Positions 8,410 to 19,400 of a DNA stretch of 64,000 bases are shown in pieces (within the stretch, counting starts at the first letter, position 1; the number at the start of each line of letters is the position of its first letter). Location of the stretch: the NCBI GenBank assembly GCA_963842725.1, contig CAWJHN010000004.1:62001-126000 (forward strand). Direction: 5' to 3'. The translations under genes and the position numbers were made by a program. The stretch comes from UBA10649 sp963842725. Its GTDB lineage: Bacteria; Actinomycetota; Actinomycetes; S36-B12. The notes beneath the pieces are model-generated. The model was not told where the DNA came from. It ran no database searches and saw only the letters and a list, made by a program, of their open reading frames with translations.

Positions 8410-9110
8410 GTGAACGACCCGCTGCGTGTCCTCGTCGTCGAAGACGAGGACACGATCCGGCGTGTCGTCGTCGGCTATCTGGAGCAGGAGGGCTACGCGG
8501 TCACCGAGGCAGTCGGACGGGACATGCGGCGGTCGACCTGGCCCGCCGCGAGTCGCCCGACGTCATCGTCCTGGACCTGGGTCTGCCCGGTATCGACGGC
8601 ATCGAGGTGTGCCGGCAGGTGCGCGCCTTCACCGACGCCTACATCATCATGCTCACGGCGCGCAGCGACGAGGTCGACAAGCTCATCGGACTGTCCGTCG
8701 GCGCGGACGACTACCTGACCAAGCCGTTCAGCCCGCGCGAGCTGGTGGCGAGGATCAAGGTCATGCTGCGCCGGCCGCAGGTCTCGGCCTGACGCGCCGG
8801 ACGCTCAGGTGCGAGTCTTCGGCGATCTGCGGATCGACCCCGAGTCCCGTGAGGTGACCCTGGCCGGTCGCGCCGATCGACCTGACGCGCACGGAGTTCG
8901 ACATCCTGGACGTGCTCAGCGAGAACCCACGCCGCGTGCACAGTCGAGCCCACCTCGTCGACGAGGTGTGGGGGCAGGACTGGGTCGGGGACGAGCGGGT
9001 TGTCGACGTGCACGTCGCACACATCCGCGCCGAAGCTCGGTGAGGACGTCGCCGATCCCAAGTACGTGCTGACAGTCCGCGGTGTGGGCTTCCGCATGGG
9101 CAGTGGATGA
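8410..9110 (+). pseudogene. OmpR-family response regulator, multiply frameshifted
   Basis: From GTG 8410 the frame reads LRVLVVEDEDTIRRVVVGYL, a receiver-domain start with the acidic pair. The rest of the receiver continues in another frame: IVLDLGLPGIDGIEVC with the phospho-acceptor Asp, then MLTARSDE and the KPFSPRELVARI end. The winged-helix output domain is split again (VRVFGDLRIDPESREVTLAGR, then IDLTRTEFDILDVL, then KYVLTVRGVGFRMG). Frame changes occur near 8515-8527, 8785-8809, 8868-8877 and 9033-9038. The intended product is about 230 residues and complete in content, so sequence error is as likely as decay. Its stop overlaps the kinase start (ATGA, 9107-9110). Confidence 0.75.
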
Positions 9111-10217
9111 GCCGGCAGCGGCGGGTGGTCACGGCCCGCGGCTGACGACACGCGATTCTCGGCGCAATGGCGTTGGTGGTTCTTGCCGGCGCGGGAACGC
9201 TCATCGTGGTGTCGCTGCTGCTGGCACCGGCGATCTTCTACAACCACCTGAACCAGGCGGGGGTGACGCCTGACGGTGCGCTCGCGACGCACATCGACGA
9301 GGGCTTCGCCACCTCGATCCTCGTTTCGACACTGGTCGGAGTCGTGATCGCCTCTGCTGTCGCCGTGGCCATGGCCACCCTGGTGTCCCGTCGCATCAGC
9401 CGACCCGTGTCGGTCGCTGCTGCCGCAACGACACTGCTGGCGAACGGCGACTACTCGGCGCGCGTTCCCTCGTCCCGACTGGGCCCCGAACTCGACGCCC
9501 TCGCCGACGGAGTCAACGCCCTGGCCGAGCGGCTCGAGGCAACCGAGACCACCCGTATCCGGCTCGATGACCGACCTCGCCCACGAACTCCGCACCCCGC
9601 TGGCGGCCATCGATGCCACCGTCGAGGCGATCGCTGACCAGGTGCTTCCCGCCGACGAGCAGACCCTCGCGACGCTGACGGACAATGCGCGGCGACTGTC
9701 CCGCCTCGTGGACGACCTCGCATCCGTGTCGCGGGCCGAGGAGCGCTCCTTCCGACTTGTCACGTCCCGCGTCGACCTCGCGTACCTGGGTCGGCGGGCC
9801 ATCGACAATGCCGCAGCAACGTTCGTGGCAAAGGGCGTGTCGCTTGCCGGGCCGACCGGGGCCGGCCCCGTCGTGACCGCCGACCCCGACCGCGTTGTCG
9901 AGATCCTCGGGGAACTGCTGGACAACGCCCTTCGCGCGTGCACTGCCGGCTCCTCGGTCGTGGTCACCACTGCTACGGACGGGTCACGCGGGCGACTGAT
10001 CGTCACGGACGACGGCTCGGGTTTCGATCCCGACGACGCCGACCTGCTGTTCCAGCGGTTCTATCGCGCCGGCGCGGCTCGATCCTCGGATGTGGGCAGC
10101 GGCATCGGCCTGACGATCGCCCGGGCGTTGGCCGAATCGCAGGCGGGATCGCTGACGGCGTCCAGCGGTGGACCTGGGTGCGGTGCCGTCTTCACCCTCG
10201 AGCTGCCACTGGCATGA
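9107..10217 (+). CDS. sensor histidine kinase (frameshifted), partner of the upstream regulator
   Basis: The gene starts at ATG 9107. It has a first transmembrane segment around 9150-9240 and a second around 9310-9390, followed by a HAMP region (SRRISRPVSVAAAATTLLANGD). The dimerisation and phospho-acceptor box is MTDLAHELRTPLAAI (His at about 9583), and the ATPase domain has the N box (ELLDNALRACTAG), the G1 box (DDGSGFDPDD), LFQRFYRAG and GSGIGLTIARAL. Frames change near 9135-9160 and 9565. This is a standard OmpR-type partner kinase. It ends 61 bp from the convergent P1B ATPase, which suggests metal sensing, but the signal is unknown. Confidence 0.8.
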
Positions 10218-10278
10218 CGACGCCATCGGCGTCCACGAACGCGATGATCTCGGAGGGTCACCGGCAGACCGTGTCGAC

Positions 10279-12592
10279 CTACTGGCCCTTCGGAAGCAGT
10301 CGCTTGAGCAGCAGGGCGTTCACGACGACGATGATGGACGACCCCGACATGCTGAGTGCGGCGACCTCCGGTCGCAGCATCACGCCGAAGGCGGGCATGA
10401 AGACGCCGGCGGCAATCGGAAGGGCGATCGCGTTGTAGCCGACGGCCCAGCCGAGGTTCTGCCGCATCTTCCGGAGAGTGCCCCGCCCGATGCGCAGGGC
10501 CACCGACACGTCCAGCGGGTCGGACCGCATCAGGACGACGTCCGCCGTCTCGATGGCGACGTCGGTTCCGGCGCCGATGGCGATCCCCACGTCGGCCTGG
10601 GCCAGCGCTGGCGCGTCGTTGACTCCGTCGCCGACCATGGCCACCCGCAGTCCGCGCTTCTGGAGCGCGGAGATCTGCTCGGACTTGCCATCGGGCATCA
10701 CCCCCGCGATCACGCTGTCGATGCCGAGTTGGCCGGCGATCCGATTCGCCGTGGCGCTGTTGTCGCCCGTGAGCATGACGACCTGCACGCCCATCTCGTG
10801 CAGCGCCGTCACAGCGGCGGCAGCCGTCTCCCGAGGGGCGTCGGCCAGCGCAATGACCGCAACGGCCCGCGCACCGACACCGACCAAGACGGCCGTGCGT
10901 CCGCTCGCGGCCAGGGTGTCTCGGGCACGGGCGAGGGATGCGGAGACGTCCATGCCGGAGTCGTTCAGCAGGAGTGCGGAACCCACGGCGACCGGCCGAC
11001 CCTCCACGGACCCGACCGTTCCGCGCCCGGGGACATTGCGGAACTCCGACGCACCCGGGATCTCGACGCCCTTCGCTGCGGCATGACGGACGATGGCAGC
11101 GGCCATCGGATGCTCGGACTCGCGCTCGACGGCTGCTGCGAAGCGGAGCGCCTCGCTCTCGGTGGCCGACTCGACCACGATGTCGGTGACGTCGGGCTCG
11201 CCGCGCGTCAGCGTGCCGGTCTTGTCCATCACCACCGTGTCGATCTGAGCGGACGACTCGATTGCGCCGGCGTTCTTGAACAGCACGCCGCGTTGGGCCG
11301 CCATCCCGGCCGCGACCGTGATGGCGGTCGGGGTAGCCAGCCCCAGGGCGTCGGGGCAGGTGATGACGACGACAGTGATGGCGAAGAGCAGGGCGGTCTG
11401 CACCGATCCGGTGCCGATGTACCAGGCAGTGAAGGTCAGCGCACCGCCGAACAGGGCGAGCAGCACGAGCCAGAAGGCGGCCCGGTCCGCGAGCCGCTGA
11501 CCGGGAGCCTTGGAGTTCTGCGCCCGCTGAACCAGTGCCACGATCTGCGCGAGGGCCGTATCGGCCCCAACGGCGGTGGCCCGGACGCGCAGCGACCCGG
11601 TGGTGTTCACCGATGCGCCGATGACGCGAGTCCCGGGGGCCTTCGCCACCGGCAGGCTCTCGCCGGTGACCATGGACTCGTCGATCTCCGAGGTGCCCTC
11701 CACCACAGCACCGTCGACGGGCACCTTCGCCCCGGGGCGGACCAGGAGCAGGTCGCCCACGCGGATCTCAGCCGTCGGCACGTCCACCGGCTGACCCTCT
11801 CGGATGACGGTGGCTGTCGCAGGCGCCAGCTCGAGCAGGGTGCGGATGGCGGCGTTGGCACCGCCGCGCGCCCGCATCTCGAGCCAGTGGCCCAGCAGCA
11901 CGAACGACGTCAGCACGGTCGCGGCCTCGAAGAAGACCTCGCCACCGCCCGTCAAGGGTGACGCCGACGCTGTACAGCCAGCCGGCGCCGATCGCGACGG
12001 CGACGAGCACCATCATGTCCAGGGTGCGGGAACGCAGCGCCTGCACGGCACCGTCGAAGAAGATCCACGCAGAGTAGAAGATGACCGGGAGGCTCAACAG
12101 CAACGAGAACACGTCGTCGCGCAGGGCGAACGGAGCCGGCACCGCGTAACCCAGCACCTCTCGTCCGATCGGGGAGTAGAGCAGGATCGGCACGGAAAGA
12201 ATCGCTGCGACGAGGAATCGGTTGCGCATGTCGCGTGACATCGACTCCATCGACATGCCCGCGTGGTCGCCGCCGTGACCCATCGCCTCGTGGGAGGTCG
12301 CCCCGAGGGTCGCCGGTGCCGTCGGACCCGGCGGATCAAGGAGGGGATCGCAGACGTGGTCGGGAACCGACTGGCCTGCACAGTGGTACCCGCACGCGCG
12401 CACCCATTCAGCAAGCTCGGCGACGCTCGTGGCACCGTCGCGGAAGGTGACGTTGGCCGTCTGCGAGACGACGTTCACCGACACGGCGACCACCCCGGGC
12501 CTCGCCATCAGGATTCCCTCGGCGATCGGTGCGGAGCTGGCCCAGTTGACGCCGCCCATTTCGAGGACCGCCGTCGTCGTCTGTGCGCCCAT
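10279..12592 (-). CDS. heavy-metal P1B-type ATPase with CPD motif (one frameshift)
   Basis: The intended protein is about 770 residues. Its N-terminus is an HMA-like domain in which the usual CxxC is replaced (GGVNWASSA), followed by a His/Met-rich linker (EAMGHGGDHAGMSMESM). Transmembrane helices follow. Other landmarks are the actuator motif TGES, the membrane metal motif CPDALGLATP, the phosphorylation motif DKTGTLT, the HP nucleotide motif (SEHPMAAA) and the hinge GDGVNDAP. The frame changes near 11950-11957. CPD instead of CPC or CPH marks a subgroup common in Actinobacteria whose metal is not certain; copper efflux is the usual annotation. AAGGAG 6 nt upstream supports the ATG at 12592. 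Confidence 0.88.
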
Positions 12593-12942
12593 GGCGAACT
12601 CCTTCAGCAAAGGCATCGTCAGTTCCGGGGAACGCATGCTCGTGCGTCGTGATTCCGAGGCACCACGGCAACCGCGGAATCTTCATCGAACGGATACCTG
12701 CGCCAACGGCCACCGGGTCGCCGACGTGGGGTGCCCCTTGGCCCGTGCCTCGGGCTACCTGGGTCAGGGCACGCCCGGAGCCGGGGCCGTTCTGGACCGG
12801 AGAACGAGACCAATCGCCAGGCCGCCATCCTCCAGCGGGGGACCATGGAGTGGTGCATCGCCGAGGCTGACGCCTAGCCGCAGGAATGCCACGAGGGGTC
12901 CGAACCGCGGTGAGTGCCTGAGCCACTCCGGGGCGCTGGCCG
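12593..12942. other. 350-bp stretch without a supported gene
   Basis: Between the ATPase start and the DUF1905 stop I find no convincing coding frame. A short minus-strand frame near 12860-12920 reads WLRHSPRFGP, faintly like DUF454 proteins, but it has no start, no extension and no neighbour support. The region presumably holds the ATPase promoter. Confidence 0.5.
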
Positions 12943-13239
12943 TCAGTCGCCGATGACCGTCAGACGTACCTCGACGACATCACCCGGTTCGATCCCCTCG
13001 CGGTCACGCACCTGCCGCTTGATCGGGAGCACGAAGGTTCCCGCCTTGGAGTCGGGGAAGATGGACGTGTCCCAGTCGGTCTCGCCGACGCGCACGTGCA
13101 CCTTCAGGGAGCCGAAGCCCTTCCGGCGGCCTTCGAATCGTGCGGCGATGTCGTCCGCGACGGCTTCGGGCAGCGAGACGAAGTGCCAGCCGGCGTCACC
13201 CGGCCACAGCCACAGCACGCCGCTGAAGGAGACCTCCAT
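12943..13239 (-). CDS. DUF1905 domain protein
   Basis: The 98-residue product matches DUF1905 along its length. It begins MEVSFSGVLWLWPGDAGWHF and continues with SLPEAVADDI, then KVHVRVGETDWDTSIFPD, then FVLPIKRQVRD and GDVVEVRL. DUF1905 proteins are small beta-barrel proteins of unknown function, often next to a YdeI-like (OmdA) domain, which is absent here. The inner ATG at 13239 is chosen because family members start there; an upstream ATG at 13266 would add nine residues. Confidence 0.8.
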   Translation of the reverse strand: MEVSFSGVLWLWPGDAGWHFVSLPEAVADDIAARFEGRRKGFGSLKVHVRVGETDWDTSIFPDSKAGTFVLPIKRQVRDREGIEPGDVVEVRLTVIGD

Positions 13240-13293
13240 CGGCCCATTATGGTTGCGGTCGTCCACGGCGAGGAACTGTCGTGGGCTGACGGG

Positions 13294-13431
13294 TCAGGCG
13301 TTGACGGTCACGACCTGTCCCGTCGACGCGCTCTGACGCGCGGCGTCGAGGACCTCGAGGGTCGCGATGGCCTCGGCGGCGGGCACCGGGAACGGGGCAG
13401 CGCCCCGAAGGGCGGCGGCGAACTACCCGCG
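13294..13431 (-). pseudogene. C-terminal remnant of a Gfo/Idh/MocA dehydrogenase
   Basis: On the minus strand this stretch reads FAAALRGAAPFPVPAAEAIA followed by TLEVLDAARQSASTGQVVTV and a stop at 13294-13296. That is the characteristic last ~45 residues of Gfo/Idh/MocA oxidoreductases. Nothing upstream on the same strand continues the family; instead the stop codon of the giant amylase-pullulanase lies 40 bp further on. It is a truncated leftover, probably from a deletion between a sugar dehydrogenase gene and the present neighbour. Confidence 0.65.
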
Positions 13432-13470
13432 ACACCGGTTTCGATCCGCGGGATCGAACCGAATCCTGCG

Positions 13471-16400
13471 TCAGTCCTGCGGTGGCCTCCCCGGGGCTCG
13501 GAACTGCGGTGCGACGGTCACTGTGGTGGAGTACCCGGCCTCGTCGGTGCAGGTCACGGTCATCGTGAACGAGGGTGCCTTGATGGTGATCACACCCGTT
13601 CCGGGGGACCGCTCGACCTTCTGCGGGCCCGGGTTCACGACCAGCATGACCACGTCGCCGTCCGCCACCGGCACGCCGTTGATGTCGGCCACCACGAGGC
13701 AGTTCTCGGTAACGTCGTCGCTGCACTCGATGTCGACGCGGAACTTGCCCTGCTTGGCGCCGACCTGTATCGGCACCAGTTTCGCCGACACCACCGGGGG
13801 CATGCCGCCCTTGGCCTCGACGAACACGGCGGTCGTTCGGGCCGGCACCGTGAACGTGCCCGTGCCGGTGTCGAACGCGGCCGATCGGACGATCGGGTCG
13901 GCTGATTCGGCCTGCACGGTGTGCAGGGCGATGTCGGCGCCCTTGAGGGAAGGCAGCTGGTACGTCACCGGGTCGTCGGTGGCGTTGAACACCACCACGA
14001 TGCCGTCGGCGTCCCGATCGAGGTCGCCGCCGGGCAGCGGATCGCGGCTGGGATCGGCCAGCTCCATCACGATGAGGCCGGGCACCTGATCCGGGCCGGT
14101 GTTGTGGAACACCAGCCGATCGGAGACCTGCGCAGCAGTTCCTAGCCGGAACAGCGGCGACGAACCCCGGATCTGCAGCATCTCAGCCGTATGGGCGGTC
14201 GTCGATGCGATATCCGACGGCGCCGGCCTGAGGGCCGGATCGGCCAGCAGCGGCTGGATCAGCGGCCAGTTGGCGCCGTTGTCGCCCGCGGGCGGCAGGC
14301 CCACGCCCCAGTTGTTGGTCTGGCCGGTGAAGTCCAGCCGGTTGAACCAGTCACCGGAGTCGTAGCTGTTGCGGTCCAGGGACTTCGACCGCAGCAGCTC
14401 CATGCCGGCATGCATGAACGGAACGCCCTGGGACAGCAGCGCGTAGTCGATGCCCAGATTCTGGGCGCGTACGCGATCGGCCATGGACGTGTCACGCGGG
14501 TGCTTGTACTGGGAGATGTCGAACAGCGTCTGGTTGTCGTGGGCCTCGACGTAGACGATGTTCTCCTGCGGGTCGCCGGTGTAGCCGGTCGGCGAGCCGT
14601 TGTAGTCGACCTGCGAGCCCTTCACCGTGGCGCCCGTGCGATCGACGAACGAGTAGTCGGCCAGGTTTCCGGCCAGGCCCACCCGCACCTGGTCGGCCGA
14701 GAGAAGCAGTTCGGCCTTCCGGTCGGCCACGGACGGACCACCAGGCCCTTCGACCTTCTCGTTCGGGTCGTACCAAAGGCCGTTGATCAGGCCCTGGTTC
14801 TTGACCAGATCATCCCCACCGTCGAACGGGCCACCGCCGCGGACCGCGTCGCGCAAACGGTCGTTGAACGTGCCGATCCCGGTGCCGGCCATGTTCGCCT
14901 GAGTCGCCTGGACGAACCGGGCGTTGTTGGCGACCTCGCCGAAGTTCCAGCCCTCGCCATAGAGGTAGATGGACTTCCCGTCGACCCCGTCCTTCTTGAG
15001 GGTCAGGGCGTCGAGGGCGGCGCGCAGATTGAGCATGTTCTGCTTCGAGTGGTGGCCCATCAGGTCGAAGCGGAAGCCGTCGACCTTGTAGTCACGAGCC
15101 CAGGTGACGACGGAGTCGATCAGGAGCTTCTCCATCATCGCGTGCTCGCTCGCGGTGTTCGAGCAGCAGGTGGACGTCTCGATCGCGCCCTTGTCGTTCA
15201 GTCGCTGGTAGTAGCCGGGCACCAGCCGGTCGAGGACCGACTTCGGATCCTGCCCGGCCGCGGTGGTGTGGTTGTAGACCACGTCCATCACGACGCGCAG
15301 GCCCTCGGAGTTCAGGGCCTTGACCATGTCACGGAACTCCACGATGCGCCGTGACCCCTGCGGGTCGGTGCTGTAGCTGCCTTCCGGCACCGTGTAGTGC
15401 CAGGGGTCGTAGCCCCAGTTGAATCCGTCCCTTCCGGCAGTGGCGGTCACGGCCGCCTGCTGACCCTCGGAGTCCGGCGGGAGCCCCGCGAGGTCGCTGT
15501 CCTGCGGCTGCTCCCAGGCGCTTCGGTCCTCATTGACGGTCGCGAAGTCGAAGGCCGGAAGCAGGTGCACGTGGGTGAGGCCGGCATCGGCCAGCTCCTC
15601 CAGGTGCTCGGTGCCGTTGGTGTCCTCGAGGGCGAACGCAGCGAATGTTCCCCTCTTGTTGGCCGGGACGGACGCATCGTTGGCCGAGAAGTCACGCACG
15701 TGCAGCTCGTAGATCGAGATGTCCTCAGGCTGCTTGAGCGGCGGCTTCTTCACTCGGTCCCACCCGCGCGGTTCGAGGCTCCGGGAGTCGAGGTCGACAA
15801 CCTGGCTGCGTGCGCTGTTGGTGGACAGGGACAGTGAGTAGGGATCGGTCACCAGGTTGGTGACGACCGCCTGGGTGCTGGGTGCCCAGACCACCACCTC
15901 GTAGAGGTAGTAGCGGCCCGTCAGATTCTCCGCCGAGACCGACCACACCCCGCTTGCGTCGTCACGAACCATGTCGAGCGTCGCGGTCGGGTCCGCAGCA
16001 CCGGCGCTGTCGAAGACACGGACCCGAGCCGTCTGGGCGGTGGGTGCCCAGAGCCGCAGAGTCGTGGTTCGACCGGAGACCGTTGCTCCGAGGTCCGCCT
16101 GTGTCGCCTGCGCCGCGTAGAGGTCGTCGAGGACGCCCGGGATCTGCACCGACGTCGCCCGTCGAAGGGTGCCGTCGGCCGCCTTCTCGACGGCGACGAC
16201 CTGCCCGCGGAGGGCCTGCGGAACGGACGCCAGATCGGCGCGCCGGACCTTGAAGGCCTGGTAGCCCGCCAGATGCGGCCACTTCGCGGCCAGTTCCGGG
16301 GTCATGCCGGCGGGGTCGTAGGACAGCCGGATCGTTCTGCCCCCGACGGCCCCGGCCGCTCCGGCCGTGATGCCGCCGTCGGCACTCCACAGCAGGGAGT

Positions 16401-19400
16401 AGGACAGCGTGTCCGGGGACTCCGCCTTCCACAGGACGGTGTCGCGGGTGACCCATTGGGCCTGCGCCTTGGTGAGGTCGGCGTCGACACCGCGACCGAC
16501 GACGGGCAGCAGCCACTGGATCTGGTTGTCCTTGGCCTGCCCGGACACGAACCACGTCTGGTTGCCGTAGACCGTCAGGTCGAGCGACTGGTCGGCGTTC
16601 GGGTCCTTGGCGTCCCCCCGGTGGATGATGAAGTTGAGCTGGGTGGCATCCGCGACGAGCGGCACCTGGAACACCGGTCCGAAGGCGTCGACGCGCACGG
16701 GCTTGAGGGGAGTGGTCCATTCGGTCGGACTGGCAGCCCCCGTCCAAGTGTGCATGCCCCAGAAATCGTTGCTGTTGGACGAGGTGTAGTCCCCGTAATT
16801 CCCATCGGCCCGGTGGTAGTGGATTTCCGCGTAGTCCTGCGCGGCACCGCGGGTGCGATGGATCGACGCATCGCCCTGATTGCGCCAGACCTCTCCCGCC
16901 ACCGCTGGCACGAACGTCTCGTCGGAGTTGACGTCCTTGTTGTCGCCGTTGTGGATGATGAAGTTCAAGGCCGCCTGCGGGTTCTGCAGAGGGACGTCCC
17001 AGTAGGCACCGAAGTCGTCGATGCCGTCGTAGGGCCGCGGCGACGCCCAGTCGGTCCCTACCCCCGCGGCGATCGCGTCACCCCACAGGTGCAGGCCCCA
17101 GCCGGCGTAGTCGTCGGCCGTCCGGTCGTAGTGAATGCGGGCGAAGCCACGCGCGGCAGCCAGCGACGCATCCACCCCGGCATCGCCGGACGTCAGCCAG
17201 ATCTCCGGCGTGACCTGCGGATTGACCGAGCGGTCGCCATCCGGGTCCTTCACGTCGCCGTTGTGGACGATGAAGCCGACGTTGCTCCCGCCGGGCTTCA
17301 CCTTGACCCACGCAAACCGGCCGTAGGCGTCCTCACCGCTGAACGGGATCGGGCTCGCCCAGTCGACGGTGCCCTCGATGTCGCCCCACAGGTGCAGTCC
17401 CCAACCGTCGTAGTTGCCGTCCGGCCGGTTGTAGTGCACGACCAGGTATTCGGCGCCGCTCCCCGTGACCGGCGGTGGTGGAGTCGTCTCGCCGGCCGTG
17501 ACCGAGATCATGTCGGCGTTCAGCGCGCCGGACCGCGTCTTGACGATGGCGCGGACGTCCAGGACGGCGCCCTTCGCGTAGCGGGAGACGTCGTACTGCA
17601 TCGAGTAGGGCTTGTTGTCGTCGGTGCCGACGACCGTCCAGGCCCCGCCGTCGGCACGGACAGCGAACGTCACCTCAGCCGGGGCGCTGCCGCTGACGCT
17701 GGCCGAGAGATTGACGAGGCCCGTCACCACTGTGTCGGCCGGCGGGCTGCTGACGGAGATGCCTGGCGCCGGAGTGTCCGCGACGACGCTGTCGGCGCGG
17801 TAGACGACCGCCGAGAGCGGCGGGACCGTGACCGAGAGCTCGCGCGCGCCGTTGGTCGTCGCGGCAGCAAGGCCAGCTGGCCAGATCCCGCTGAAGTCCA
17901 TGCTCGACGAGTACGTCGGGATCGACGCCGTCTTCTCGGTGGTGGCGTTGTTGAGCGCGACGACGTACTCGATGCCCTCCGCCCAATCCATGCGGGAGAA
18001 GGCGTAGATGCCGGCGCCGCTGGCCGAGAACCGGTGCTGCTGCAGGCCCGAGCGCAGTGCGGGGTGCGCCTCGGTCAGGGCGCCCAGGTCGGAGATGTGC
18101 AGGTAGATCGGGTGGGTGGTGTCGAAGTTGTCGTCGGCGGTCGTCGCAGCGGTCCCGATGAGGTCGTCGTCGTTGTAGGAGGCCACCTGCGACGGGAACA
18201 TGTCCTGCCGTGCGTCCTTGTCGCCGCCATCGCCGACGAAGCCCTGCTCGTCGCCGTAGTAGACGACCGGGTTCCCGCGTGACAGGTACATCAGGGAATG
18301 CGCCAGCTCGCTGCGTGCCAGCTTCTCGTCACTGTCGCGCAGGAAGTAGCCGATGCGGCCCATGTCGTGGTTGCCGAGGAAGGTCGGCAGCGAGTACGCA
18401 TTGGAGTCTGCGTCGATGTACAGGTCGTCCTGCAGGAACAGGTCGCGCAGACTGTCCGTGGCGCCGCCCTGCGCGAAGCCTCTCGCCTTGTCCTGGAACG
18501 CGAAGTCAAGGATCGCCGGCAGTTTCAGCTCGGTCGTGTACCGCGACGTGAACGACGGGTTGCCGTCGAAGACCTCGCCGAAGAAGAAGAAGTCGGGCTT
18601 TCCGTTGGCGACCGCGAACGCCTGGATGGCCGGCGCGAACGCCGTCCAGAACTCGTCGTTGACGTGCTTCACCGTGTCGATCCGGTAGCCGTCGATGCCC
18701 AGCTCGCTGATCCACGTGGTGAAGATGTCGATCATGCCGTTCACGACAGTGGGGTCCTCGGTGAACAGGTCGTCGAGTCCGAAGAAGTCCCCGTACTGGC
18801 TGGACTCGCCGGCGAACGTCGAGTTTCCGCGGTTGTGGTACACGGTGACGTCGTTGAGCCAGGCGGGCGTCTTCGAGCCCTCGAGGCCCGCCGGGATCGT
18901 CGGCGTGTACGGGAACGACCCGGAGTTGAGGTCGGGGAAGCCCGCGGTTCCGGCGACCGTCGCGTCGTCGAACTCGACTCCGTTCGCGTCGAGGTACGGG
19001 TAGGCGCCCTTGGTCCGGTAGGTGTCCTGGCCCTCCTCGTAGGCGATCACGTCGGCGGTGTGGTTCGTGATGATGTCGAAGAAGACCTTGATTCCCCTGG
19101 CATGGGCTGCCGAGATGAGGTCGGCCATCTGCTGGTTGGTCCCGAAGTGCGGATCGATCTGCGTGTAGTCGACGGTCCAGTAGCCGTGGTAGCCGGCCGA
19201 GACGTCCGTTCCGGCCCCCTGAACCCACCGGTTCGTGAACATGGGCGTCATCCACACAGCGGTGATCCCCATCTGGTCCAGGTAGTCGAGCTTGTCCATC
19301 AGCCCGGCGAGGTCGCCTCCGTGGTAGAACCCCTTGTCGGTCGGGTCGAGCCCGTGCACGAGGCGGCCCTCGGCCGGGTCCACGCCTGCCGTGTCGTTGC

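Noticed and set aside
12860..12942. Possible minus-strand DUF454-like fragment (WLRHSPRFGP)
   Set aside because: Only ten residues look similar, without start, helices or neighbour support.
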